From Denitratisoma oestradiolicum (lineage in GTDB: Bacteria; Pseudomonadota; Gammaproteobacteria; Burkholderiales; Rhodocyclaceae): a DNA stretch of 64,000 nucleotides. The stretch's first letter is position 1. Every line of letters starts with the position of its first letter. Below the pieces are notes generated by a model. It made no database searches and was not told the DNA's origin. It saw only the letters and a program-made list of their open reading frames with translations. The stretch lies in assembly GCF_902813185.1 (NCBI RefSeq), contig NZ_LR778301.1, forward strand, positions 2,108,001 through 2,172,000, given 5' to 3'. Shown here piece after piece: positions 50,752-58,573 of this stretch. Made by a program: the position numbers and the translations under genes.

Positions 50752-51711
50752 ATGACAGTGGTTCTATGTACCTGGGGTAACACCCTCGAGGGTGGCACGG
50801 AAGAAGCCCTCACCCTGGCCCGGCAGTTCGCCGCCGCCAATGGCGCGGCCCTGAACTGGGTGGTGATCGGCCCCGCCGCCAACGACGCGGCCCAGATCGC
50901 CGGCCAGTACGGCGTGGCCAGCCTGGATGTGATCAGCGACGCCAAGCTCGCCGGTTTCGGCCCGGATGCCCTGGTGGCCTCCCTGGCCCAGTATTGCGAG
51001 CAGATCAAACCCACCACCGTGCTCTTCAACCAGAGCGCCCCGGCCCGCCTGATCGCCCCGCGCCTGGCCGGCCGGCTGAATGTGCCGGTGGTGATGAACA
51101 CCTTCGCCCTGGCCCAGGCCGGCAACACCCTGTCCGTGACCGCCACCGCCTTCGGTGGCGACACCCATGTGGTCTATCAACTGGCCGCGCCGGTAAAGGT
51201 GATCTCCGTGGTCACCACCTCCCTGGTGGCGGAAGCCGCTGCGACCGCCACGACGCCGGCCCGGCGCGACATCGCCGTGGATCTGTCGGCGGTGGAAGAA
51301 CGCTTCAAGGTCACCTCCGCCCCCCGGGCCGAGGGACCCCGTCTGGAAGATGCCGAGATCATCGTCTCCGGCGGACGTGGCCTGGCCAGTGCCGCCAACT
51401 ACGATGCCCTGGTGAAGCCCCTGGCCGAAGCCCTGGGCGGCATGTGGGGCGGCTCCCGTGCCATCGTGGACGAGGGCTGGATCGACTCCTCCCGCCAGGT
51501 GGGCCTGACCGGCAAGATCACCCGCCCGGGCCTGTATCTGGCGGCGGGCATTTCCGGCGCCAGCCAGCACATGGCCGGCTGTTCCGCCGCCAAGACCATC
51601 GTCGCCATCAACAAGGACAAGGACGCCTCCATCTACCGCTACGCCCGTTACGGCATCGTGGCGGACTGCCTGGATGTGTTGCCCGAACTGATCAAGGCTA
51701 TCAAAGCTTAA
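50752..51711 (+). CDS. etfA: Electron transfer flavoprotein alpha subunit, copy 1
   Basis: 319 aa. N-terminal part MTVVLCTWGNTLEGGTEEAL is the domain I fold. The C-terminal FAD domain has SGGRGLASAANYDALVKPLA and GGSRAIVDEGWIDSSRQVG, GKITRPGLYLAAGISGASQH, and INKDKDASIYRYARYGIVAD, all expected. It pairs with EtfB (42217-43014) to carry electrons from ACADs. I chose ATG 50752, after AAGGAATCCGCACT. The DUF35 gene follows after 15 bases. This is the intact copy; the inverted copy at 62517-63474 is frameshifted. Confidence 0.95.
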   Translation: MTVVLCTWGNTLEGGTEEALTLARQFAAANGAALNWVVIGPAANDAAQIAGQYGVASLDVISDAKLAGFGPDALVASLAQYCEQIKPTTVLFNQSAPARLIAPRLAGRLNVPVVMNTFALAQAGNTLSVTATAFGGDTHVVYQLAAPVKVISVVTTSLVAEAAATATTPARRDIAVDLSAVEERFKVTSAPRAEGPRLEDAEIIVSGGRGLASAANYDALVKPLAEALGGMWGGSRAIVDEGWIDSSRQVGLTGKITRPGLYLAAGISGASQHMAGCSAAKTIVAINKDKDASIYRYARYGIVADCLDVLPELIKAIKA

Positions 51712-51726
51712 CGAGGAGGAAAAAGC

Positions 51727-52140
51727 ATGAGCGAACAACGCGTACCCGCCGTACCGGGGCTGTTTACCGAAGAGGGCGGCGCCAAGATTTTTGGCAACCG
51801 CTGCACCAGCTGCAACACGCCTTACTTCCCCAAGGCGGCGGCCTGCCACAATCCCCGTTGTGCCGAATCGAAGATGGAAGACACGACCTTCGGTGGTCAG
51901 GGCGTGATCTGGAGCTACTCGGTGGCGGACTTCCCGCCGCCGCCGCCCCACAAGTTCGACAAGCCCTTCAAGTCCTACGCCATCGGCGTGGTGGATCTGG
52001 ACTGCGGTCTGCGCCTGGTGGGCCAGATGGTGGATCCCGCGGAGAAGGTGCAGGTGGGCGCCCAGGTGGAGTTGGTGATCGATACCCTCTACCACGAGGA
52101 CGACAAGGCGTTCACCTCCTGGAAGTTCAAACTGGTTTAA
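51727..52140 (+). CDS. DUF35 zinc-ribbon/OB-fold protein, copy 1
   Basis: 137 aa. The zinc ribbon CTSCNTPYFPKAAACHNPRC uses four Cys, followed by an OB fold with GVIWSYSVADFPPPPPH and YAIGVVDLDCGLRLVGQM. DUF35 proteins bind the thiolase-fold proteins encoded next to them and help them act on acyl-CoAs (known for Ltp2/ChsH2). The thiolase-fold partner is the following gene, 198 bases on. AGGAGG lies right before ATG 51727. Arm 2 holds an identical protein. Confidence 0.9.
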   Translation: MSEQRVPAVPGLFTEEGGAKIFGNRCTSCNTPYFPKAAACHNPRCAESKMEDTTFGGQGVIWSYSVADFPPPPPHKFDKPFKSYAIGVVDLDCGLRLVGQMVDPAEKVQVGAQVELVIDTLYHEDDKAFTSWKFKLV

Positions 52141-52149
52141 AGAAAACAC

Positions 52150-52298
52150 TCGCCCCCCTTCGCCCCCCTCCGGGGGGGTCGAGTCGGCTCGCTACGCTCG
52201 GATATCACGGGGAACTGTCGTGGGAAGAGGGTGCCGTTTGCGCCTCCGGCGCGTGCCGCTTTCCCCCATCGTGGGAAATGTGGCGCGGCGGGAAAGCT
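52150..52298. repeat. GC-rich intergenic repeat element, copy B
   Basis: Located in the 198-base gap between the DUF35 gene and the thiolase-fold gene. It runs in the opposite sense to copy A at 4479-4616 and contains the same blocks. A long open frame passes through it from the upstream genes but has no protein-like content. Confidence 0.7.
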
Positions 52299-52338
52299 GC
52301 TATTTCACGTTAACCGTAAGGTGACAAGGAGAATTCAA

Positions 52339-53532
52339 ATGCAAGAAGTTGCTGTTCTGGGCGTAGGTATCCATCGCTTCGGCAAGACCGGGGACGATAT
52401 CGTCGGCACCAAGTCCGTCACCGAGCTGTGCCGCGCTGCCGTGGAAATGGCCTTGAAGGATGCCGGAGTGTCCTGGAACCAGATCCAGGCCGTGGCCGCC
52501 GCCAGTTCCCGTTTCTCCGGGGGCAAGGGTTGGGGCCTGAACGGAAACGACATCGTCGAGGAAATGGGTTCCACCGGGATTCCGGTCTATAACATGTCCG
52601 CCGGCTGTGCCGCCGGGGGCAACGCCTTCAACGTGGGTTACGCCCTGGTGGCCGGCGGTGTCTACGACATGGTGCTGGTGATGGGCGGCGAAGTGATGCC
52701 CAAGGGCATGATCCAGACCTCCGGCGTGGAAGAAGCCACGGACCCCGAGTTCCTGCGCCAGCGCTGCATCGGCATGCCCGGCCCGTCCTTCTGGGCCACC
52801 CTGGCCCGCCGTCGCATGTTCGACTACGGCACCACGGAAGAGCAGTACGCCAAGATCGTGGTCAAGGCCCGCAAGAACTCCGTGGGCAACCCCTTCGCCC
52901 GCTTCCAGAAGGAAGTGTCCCTGGCCGAGGTGCTGGCCTCCCCCTACGTGAGCAATCCCCTGCGCCTGTTCGAGATCTGCCCGGTGTCCAACGGCGCCGC
53001 CGCGGTGGTGATCTGCTCCCAGGCCAAGGCCCGCCAGTTCTCGGCCAAACCGATCACGGTGGCCACCTCCACTGTGGCGACGGTGGACTTCTCCGACGCG
53101 CTGCCCCGGGGCCTGTCCGGCCCGTCCCCCAGCGGCCCGAGCTTCCATACCGAATCCAAGGCCGCAGTGATGCGGGCTTTCGAGCAGTCCGGCATCGGTC
53201 CCAAGGACGTGAGCTTCACCGAACTCCAGGACAACTGCTGCTACTACGAGCTGGCCTATCCCGAGGAGTGGGGCCTGTGCGCCCCCGGCGAGGCCGAGCG
53301 CCTGCTCGAAGCCGGCGAGTACGCCCCCACCGGCAAGATGCCCATCAACCCCTCCGGCGGCTTCGTCTCCTTCGGCGAGGCCACCACCGCCATGGGCGTC
53401 TGGCAGATCGCCGAACTCACCCTGCAGCTCCGCGGTCAGGCCGGCAGCCATCAGGTCCCCAACGCCAAGGTCGGCCTCGCCCAAACCAACGGCCTCGGCG
53501 GCAATGCCACTGCCGCTATCCTGAAACGGTAG
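52339..53532 (+). CDS. Thiolase-fold acyl-CoA lyase/thiolase (SCP2 type), copy 1
   Basis: 397 aa. It retains a Cys in the nucleophile region (YNMSAGCAAGGNAF) and has FTELQDNCCYYELAYPEEWGLC. The usual GHPxG motif is replaced by NPSGGFVSFGEATTAMG, so the catalytic His is missing; the C-terminal part ends LAQTNGLGGNATAAIL without CxG. It is therefore more likely a lyase (retro-aldolase) or an unusual thiolase than a standard thiolase. The DUF35 partner precedes it. AAGGAG lies seven bases before ATG 52339, so the long open frame upstream is not coding. Arm 2 encodes the identical protein. Confidence 0.85.
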   Translation: MQEVAVLGVGIHRFGKTGDDIVGTKSVTELCRAAVEMALKDAGVSWNQIQAVAAASSRFSGGKGWGLNGNDIVEEMGSTGIPVYNMSAGCAAGGNAFNVGYALVAGGVYDMVLVMGGEVMPKGMIQTSGVEEATDPEFLRQRCIGMPGPSFWATLARRRMFDYGTTEEQYAKIVVKARKNSVGNPFARFQKEVSLAEVLASPYVSNPLRLFEICPVSNGAAAVVICSQAKARQFSAKPITVATSTVATVDFSDALPRGLSGPSPSGPSFHTESKAAVMRAFEQSGIGPKDVSFTELQDNCCYYELAYPEEWGLCAPGEAERLLEAGEYAPTGKMPINPSGGFVSFGEATTAMGVWQIAELTLQLRGQAGSHQVPNAKVGLAQTNGLGGNATAAILKR

Positions 53533-53545
53533 GATGTACCCAGAA

Positions 53546-53575
53546 CAGACCTCAAGCTCACCAGGTTGAGGTCTG
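53546..53575 (+). terminator. Terminator-like hairpin after arm 1
   Basis: CAGACCTCAA (53546-53555) pairs with TTGAGGTCTG (53566-53575) with a ten-base loop. It lies just outside the inverted repeat, 13 bases after the thiolase-fold stop. Confidence 0.6.
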
Positions 53576-53643
53576 CTTCAAAGATTTAATGTTGTAACCT
53601 CCGTACAGACCAACTGATAACTATCTGACTTGAGGAGCTGAAT

Positions 53644-54159
53644 ATGTCAAAAAACCGTGACGACATGGTGAAACCGGATTGGATCGACGATGCAGGCTGG
53701 GCGCTGCTCAAGGAGCAGACTGCATCTCTGGATCGTATTCGTGGCGATGCCAAGATGGATGTCGACCTTTACAAGGCCAATCCGGATGGCTGGTCCACGG
53801 GCACGGGCTCACGTTCGGGGTTGCCGACCCTGCTGTTGACCACCATCGGCCGCAAATCGGGCGAGAAGCGAACCACGCCGCTGGTGTTCATGCAGGACGG
53901 CGAGAACATGGTTATCGTGGGCTCCCTGGCGGGCCATGACAATCATCCGACCTGGTACATCAATCTCAGCACCAACTGGAAGTGCTGGGTTCAGAAGGAT
54001 CGCAATGTGATGGCCTGTGACGCCCGGGACGTGACCCCCGCGGAACGGGAAGCTCTATGGCCCAGGCTCGACAAGGTGTTTCCGGCTTGGCATTATTTCC
54101 AGGATCAGACTGAACGCGTCTTCCCGATGGTTATTCTCAAGCCGACGGGTCCAGCCTGA
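53644..54159 (+). CDS. Ddn-like nitroreductase family protein (F420-dependent type)
   Basis: 171 aa. The split-barrel core is LPTLLLTTIGRKSGEKRTTPLV, then VIVGSLAGHDNHPTWYINLSTN and WPRLDKVFPAWHYFQDQTERVFPMVIL, matching the deazaflavin-dependent nitroreductase (DUF385) family. These proteins use F420 to reduce enones, quinones or nitro groups in actinobacteria. Use of F420 by this organism would need to be confirmed, since I see no F420 synthesis genes. It is the first gene of the core between the two arms; the ATG has GAGGAGCTGAAT before it. Confidence 0.8.
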   Translation: MSKNRDDMVKPDWIDDAGWALLKEQTASLDRIRGDAKMDVDLYKANPDGWSTGTGSRSGLPTLLLTTIGRKSGEKRTTPLVFMQDGENMVIVGSLAGHDNHPTWYINLSTNWKCWVQKDRNVMACDARDVTPAEREALWPRLDKVFPAWHYFQDQTERVFPMVILKPTGPA

Positions 54160-54265
54160 TCGACTGGTTCCGGGTTTTATCGTCGGACTGCGACCAAGTT
54201 GCGTGGATATCGCGGCTTGGTCGCTTTTTGCTTGTCATCGCTAAAACAATGAGGAGAGCAGCGCC

Positions 54266-56254
54266 ATGAGTAACGTGAAATTCGAGCACCTTTTCACACC
54301 CTTGCAGGTGGGGCCCATGCAGGTGCCGAACCGTATTTGCGAGACCACCAATACCATCAACTCTTCGATGGCCCCCGGGCTGATCGACGAGAATTTCATC
54401 GCCCATCATGGTGCCAAGGCTAAAGGCGGAACGGGCTGGATCGGCAGCGAGACCTGGCTGCTCGACGTGCCGTTCCCGCCGGAAACCTCTCCTGAGGTCG
54501 GGCTGTCCCTCGGTTTTGCCGCTCCTTTCGCTGCCTATCAGAGCCCCGATTTTCTTCAGGGAATGAAGAAGTTCTGCGATGAAGTGCACAAGACCGGTTC
54601 CGTGGCGGTTGTTCAGCTGACCCACCTCTGCTCGGCCTGGGGCCCGTCCCCGGTGCCCGTTATTGGCGCCCAGGATTACACGCCCCATGTACTTGGCGAA
54701 GAGGAAATCGAGTTCCTCCTGAACACCTATGCGGATGCGGCCGAGGCTGCCAAAAACGTAGGCGCGGATGGCGTGGAGATTCACTGCGCCCATGAGACTC
54801 TCGGCTACGCTTTCCTGTCGCCGGTCACCAATCGGCGCACCGACAAATGGGGCGGTGGCCCTGAGCAGCGCATCCTCTACGTCGTGGAGGCCCTGAAGCG
54901 TATTCGCGCACGAATCGGCGATTCGTTGGCTGTAGGTATCCGCATCGCCGGCATGGAGTTCCGGGAGGGGGGTTACGACAATCTCCAGATGCGCGAGATG
55001 CTCTACCTGATCGGTGAAACCGGCCTGATCGACTTTGCTGACATTGATGTCGGCCATTGCTGGGGCGCGCCTTCCTACGTACCCAACTCCTACTATGGCC
55101 ATGGACAGTTCCGTGACTGCGGCAAGGGGGCGCGGGTCGACCTGGACCCGAAGATCAAGGTCCTGTTCACGGGTCGCATCAACGATCCCGTCGTGGCCGA
55201 GGAACTTCTCAAGAACGGCTACTGCGATTTGGTAGGCATGGTGCGGGCCGGCATCGCCGACCCCGATTTCGCCAACAAGGCGCGCGAGGGTCGCTTGAGT
55301 GAGATCCGGCGCTGCATCGGCTGCACCCGCTGCATCGATGAGGCATCGGAAGCCGTAACCATACCTTACACGCCGACCTGCTCCATCAACCCGATGATCG
55401 GCAATGAGCTGCGCTGGGAGGAACAGTTCAAGCCGGCCGCAACCCCGAAGAAGGTGGTCGTCGTCGGTGGCGGTCTGGCCGGCTGCGAGGCCGCCAGGAT
55501 CTCCGCACTGCGCGGCCACAAGGTCACGCTGCTCGAGAAGGGCAAGCGCCTGGGGGGCCAATTGCTGATCGCATCGAAGGTTGCCGGCCGGGACTCCTTC
55601 GAAGACCAGGTCTACTTTGAAGAAAATGAAATGACGCGCACCGGTGTCGAGGTACGGCTCAACGCCGTGGCAGACATGGCCGCCATCAAGGCCCTGTCAC
55701 CCGATGCCGTAGTGATCGCCACGGGTTCCCTGCCCCGTGTGCCTCACGATGTCACCGGCCTGGAACAGGCCCACGTCGTGCAGGGCTGGGACGTGATGCA
55801 GGGCAAGGTGCAGACCGGCAAGCGCGTCGCCATCATCTCCCAGGAAGACTATTACGAGACTCCTTGCGTTGCCGAATACCTCGCGGCCCTGGGCAAGGAA
55901 GTGACCGTATTCCACAAGTCTGTCCATCTGGGCACGGAGATCGCTCGCTACTCTATCGGCATGGTGCAAAAGCGTATGGAAGAGTTCGGTGTGACGATCA
56001 AACCCGGCCTGATCCTCAAGGCCATTGACGGTAATGCCATCGAACTCGTTTCCTCCTGGGGGGGCAAGAACTACCGGGAGGAAGGTTTCGACAGCGTGGT
56101 GCTGGTATATGCCTCGACGCCGCAGTGCGAACTCTACGACCAGCTCAAGGCCGAAGGCAGCATCAAGCAACTCTATCTGGCAGGCGCCGCTTGGCTGCCG
56201 CGCCACATGGCAGAGTCGACACGCCATGGCGCCAACATCGGTCTGGTGATTTAA
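54266..56254 (+). CDS. Old yellow enzyme/2,4-dienoyl-CoA reductase-like flavoprotein (BaiCD/BaiH-like)
   Basis: 662-aa three-part enzyme. Residues 1-340 are an FMN TIM barrel (LFTPLQVGPMQVPNRICETT; GVEIHCAHETLGYAFLSPVTNRRTDKWGG). Residues about 349-375 hold the [4Fe-4S] motif CIGCTRC with a distant Cys in TPTCSINP. The C-terminus is a pyridine-nucleotide domain starting VVVVGGGLAGCEAAR near residue 397. This is the layout of FadH and of BaiCD/BaiH, which act on the 4,5-double bond of 3-oxo steroids. A steroid ring enone reductase or dehydrogenase is a good guess; GAGGAG lies before the ATG. Confidence 0.85.
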   Translation: MSNVKFEHLFTPLQVGPMQVPNRICETTNTINSSMAPGLIDENFIAHHGAKAKGGTGWIGSETWLLDVPFPPETSPEVGLSLGFAAPFAAYQSPDFLQGMKKFCDEVHKTGSVAVVQLTHLCSAWGPSPVPVIGAQDYTPHVLGEEEIEFLLNTYADAAEAAKNVGADGVEIHCAHETLGYAFLSPVTNRRTDKWGGGPEQRILYVVEALKRIRARIGDSLAVGIRIAGMEFREGGYDNLQMREMLYLIGETGLIDFADIDVGHCWGAPSYVPNSYYGHGQFRDCGKGARVDLDPKIKVLFTGRINDPVVAEELLKNGYCDLVGMVRAGIADPDFANKAREGRLSEIRRCIGCTRCIDEASEAVTIPYTPTCSINPMIGNELRWEEQFKPAATPKKVVVVGGGLAGCEAARISALRGHKVTLLEKGKRLGGQLLIASKVAGRDSFEDQVYFEENEMTRTGVEVRLNAVADMAAIKALSPDAVVIATGSLPRVPHDVTGLEQAHVVQGWDVMQGKVQTGKRVAIISQEDYYETPCVAEYLAALGKEVTVFHKSVHLGTEIARYSIGMVQKRMEEFGVTIKPGLILKAIDGNAIELVSSWGGKNYREEGFDSVVLVYASTPQCELYDQLKAEGSIKQLYLAGAAWLPRHMAESTRHGANIGLVI

Positions 56255-56294
56255 AGCCGAGGGCCGGAAACCACCGGTCCAACGCTGGAAAAAG

Positions 56295-56332
56295 AACGGG
56301 CTGTCTTCGATGCCGGGACAGCCCGTTTTTTT
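56295..56332 (+). terminator. Rho-independent terminator after the OYE gene
   Basis: AACGGGCTGTC (56295-56305) and GACAGCCCGTT (56317-56327) form an 11-bp stem with an 11-base loop, followed by seven T. Confidence 0.9.
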
Positions 56333-56368
56333 AGAGCTCCGCCGCCCTGGCAAGGGCGGATAGTTCTA

Positions 56369-57271
56369 TTAGAGAAACTTGGAGACTACGTTGTCAGCAT
56401 AGCGTTTAATGGCATCCACCTTCACTGACAGTGGAGGCTGTTGCCGCATGATGCTGCCTACGCCCATCTCAGCCAGGATGCCGGGGTCGCTCCAAGGCGT
56501 AACTTGCAAATCGGTAATGCCCAGATCCCCCAAGCGACGAATGTCGTCCACAGAGTTGGCATTGGGAACGTGCATCATGATATCGAAGGGCTCGTTCTCG
56601 CGCCCAAACTCGCGTCGATAACCATTCAGTTCCGCCACTACCGCCGGGACATCTTCCATGTTGTGAATGACGCTGACCCATCCATCGCCGTAATGGGCCG
56701 CACGGCGTAGCGCAGGGCTTGTCGTACCACCCACGTAAATTGGAATAGGCTTCTTCGGCACAGGCGCCATGGTCAGACGGTCGAACTCAAAGTACTTGCC
56801 GTGGAATTCCTGCATGCCTCCCTTCATTAGCAGCTTGAGGACTTGAATGGCCTCATCCTGGCGCGCACCACGGGTCTTCATGTCCTTGTGGAGCCACTTG
56901 AACTCTTCGGGCATCCAGGCCAGGCCTACGCCCAGGGCGACACGATCGTTGGCAAGAGCAGCCACAGAGAACAGACTCTTCGCCTCCAGTAAAGGCTCGC
57001 GAACAGCCAGCCGGAGAACAGAGGGCAGGAAACGGATGCGCTTGGTCGCCACCGCCATGTTTGTCATTGCTACCCAGGGGTCCAGAACGGGCATATCGAG
57101 AGGCCAGAAGCGCGTGCCATCAGGATTGTAGGGGTAGGGAACCGAGATCACCTCGGGGAAAAAAGGTGCATCAGCCACTTGGATGCAATCCCAGCCACAA
57201 TCATCTGCCGCCCGTGCAATGTCTTGATGCTCAGCGGGGTCGCACATGAACAGGTGAAATCCGAATCTCAT
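56369..57271 (-). CDS. LLM-class F420-dependent oxidoreductase (TIGR03619-like)
   Basis: 300-aa luciferase-like barrel, beginning MRFGFHLFMCDPAEHQDIA. VPYPYNPDGTRFW, DPWVAMTNMAVATKRIRFLPSV, RVALGVGLAWMPEEFKWL and PIPIYVGGTTSPALRRAAHYGDGW are typical of the F420-linked mycobacterial group. It is a different subgroup from the enzyme at 40666-41718. GGAG lies seven bases before ATG 57271. It is a single gene facing the OYE gene across the terminator. Coenzyme and substrate are inferred from the family. Confidence 0.85.
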   Translation of the reverse strand: MRFGFHLFMCDPAEHQDIARAADDCGWDCIQVADAPFFPEVISVPYPYNPDGTRFWPLDMPVLDPWVAMTNMAVATKRIRFLPSVLRLAVREPLLEAKSLFSVAALANDRVALGVGLAWMPEEFKWLHKDMKTRGARQDEAIQVLKLLMKGGMQEFHGKYFEFDRLTMAPVPKKPIPIYVGGTTSPALRRAAHYGDGWVSVIHNMEDVPAVVAELNGYRREFGRENEPFDIMMHVPNANSVDDIRRLGDLGITDLQVTPWSDPGILAEMGVGSIMRQQPPLSVKVDAIKRYADNVVSKFL

Positions 57272-57554
57272 AACTCGTCTCCTCGTTGTTTCGTGAGCAT
57301 CAAATACGGCGCGCTCAAAAGCTTAGTTTTAAAAATATGGCAATGCTGCATCCTCACTCATGGCTAAAGATATCTCAAACCGAGCCTTGGCAGTTGTACT
57401 CCTTGGTGTAAAGCATCTGATTTGCCATCGGTATTCATCCTGCGCACAATCAGGCATCAAACTGCCGGAAATTAGCTCTGGCTCAGGGTTTTCCCTCCCC
57501 GCCAGAAAGTCTTTCCGCTAGGATTGGGCTGCGGGAAAACTTTCAAGGAATGCA
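57272..57554. other. 283-base AT-richer intergenic region
   Basis: Between divergent genes (F420-type enzyme on the minus strand, crotonase on the plus strand). It is noticeably less GC-rich than the rest, with stretches such as AGTTTTAAAAATATGG. It should hold promoters for both genes, but I could not fix them with confidence. No coding frame is convincing. Confidence 0.5.
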
Positions 57555-58562
57555 ATGACCTCCCCGGTTCCAATCTTGTCTCCGGATGAATTGCTGGATG
57601 CTTTTGCCACTCCATGGGGGTTGGATGCCTATTCTCATGCGGTTGGACATGCCTGCCTGCTACTGGACCTGAGCCGGCCCCTTGCTGCAGGAAGAGAGGA
57701 GGATGCGGTACGGGCGCTTATGGGACTTCCTTGTCCAACCCTGGGGCTTGGCGCTTTGCCCCAGGTTCCCCAACCCCACGGACTACTGGCTGCGCTGGAT
57801 GTAGTACTGATAAACCAGGACGAGTTGCCGGGAATGTTGCGGAATATCCAAGCCCATCCCCTGGCTGCCGCCACCCTGGTGCAATTGCTGCGCCACAACA
57901 GCCGGGCCAGTATAGAGGACGGCCTGCTGGCGGAATCCCTGGCTTACGCGATGCTCCAGGGTAGCCAGGAGTTCCGGCACTTCCTGGCCGGACGAGGCAC
58001 GCCGATACGAAATGACGATGAGTATCCCCTGTTGATCACCAGGCTGGGCAACATTCTGGACATAACTCTCAATCGCCCGGAAAAGCGCAATGCCTATTCG
58101 GCGGCGATGCGAGATGCCTTGTATGAGGCCCTGAGTTTTCTAGCGGCCGATTCCAGTCTGGAACGAGCCGAGGTGCGGGGTGAAGGAGGCTGCTTCTGCA
58201 TCGGCGGAGACCTGGAGGAATTCGGCCTGTCCACGGATACTGCCCAGGCCCACCTGATTCGCATGTCCCGGCCGGTCGGACTGATGATTTCCCAATTGGC
58301 AGACCGGATTGAATTCCATGTACACCGGGCCTGCATCGGCTCGGGCATCGAACTACCTGCCTTTGCCAAACGGGTGACCGCCACGGCCGACACTTTTTTT
58401 CAACTGCCGGAAATCACCATGGGGCTGATTCCCGGTGCCGGCGGCACAGTCAGTATTTTGCGTCGTATCGGACGACAGCGTATGGCGCAGTGGGCGCTTT
58501 CCGCACGCCGGATCAAGGCGGCTACGGCGCTTGAATGGGGGCTGATCGACGCCGTCGTCTGA
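57555..58562 (+). CDS. Crotonase (enoyl-CoA hydratase/isomerase) with an N-terminal extension
   Basis: 335 aa. The C-terminal half (from about residue 155) is a crotonase: ILDITLNRPEKRNAYSAAMRDALYEAL, EVRGEGGCFCIGGDLEEFG (oxyanion hole GGDL), CIGSGIELPAFAKRV, and the catalytic region ITMGLIPGAGGTVSI. The first 150 residues resemble a degenerate leading domain with LAAATLVQLLRHNSRASIEDGLLAESLAYAML, seen in some actinobacterial EchA proteins. It may hydrate or isomerise a steroid ring enoyl-CoA. AAGGAATGCA lies before ATG 57555. Confidence 0.8.
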   Translation: MTSPVPILSPDELLDAFATPWGLDAYSHAVGHACLLLDLSRPLAAGREEDAVRALMGLPCPTLGLGALPQVPQPHGLLAALDVVLINQDELPGMLRNIQAHPLAAATLVQLLRHNSRASIEDGLLAESLAYAMLQGSQEFRHFLAGRGTPIRNDDEYPLLITRLGNILDITLNRPEKRNAYSAAMRDALYEALSFLAADSSLERAEVRGEGGCFCIGGDLEEFGLSTDTAQAHLIRMSRPVGLMISQLADRIEFHVHRACIGSGIELPAFAKRVTATADTFFQLPEITMGLIPGAGGTVSILRRIGRQRMAQWALSARRIKAATALEWGLIDAVV

Positions 58563-58573
58563 CGGCGCCACAA

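Larger units (their letters stand above)
50226..53528. repeat. Large inverted repeat, arm 1
   Basis: Arm 1 is nearly identical, in inverted orientation, to 60700-64000. It contains the start of the AraC-type gene, etfA, the DUF35 gene, a GC-rich repeat and the thiolase-fold gene. The match ends sharply inside the last codon before the thiolase stop (TAG here, TAA in arm 2). The other end is cut by the window edge in arm 2, so the repeat is at least 3.3 kb. I saw four silent base changes, all at 52809-52881, and two one-base deletions in arm 2. Confidence 0.95.

Noticed and set aside
52300..53484. Minus-strand open frame antisense to the thiolase-fold gene, also found in arm 2
   Set aside because: It is present in both arms only because the arms are copies. 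It has no motif, and the opposite strand encodes a clear protein.
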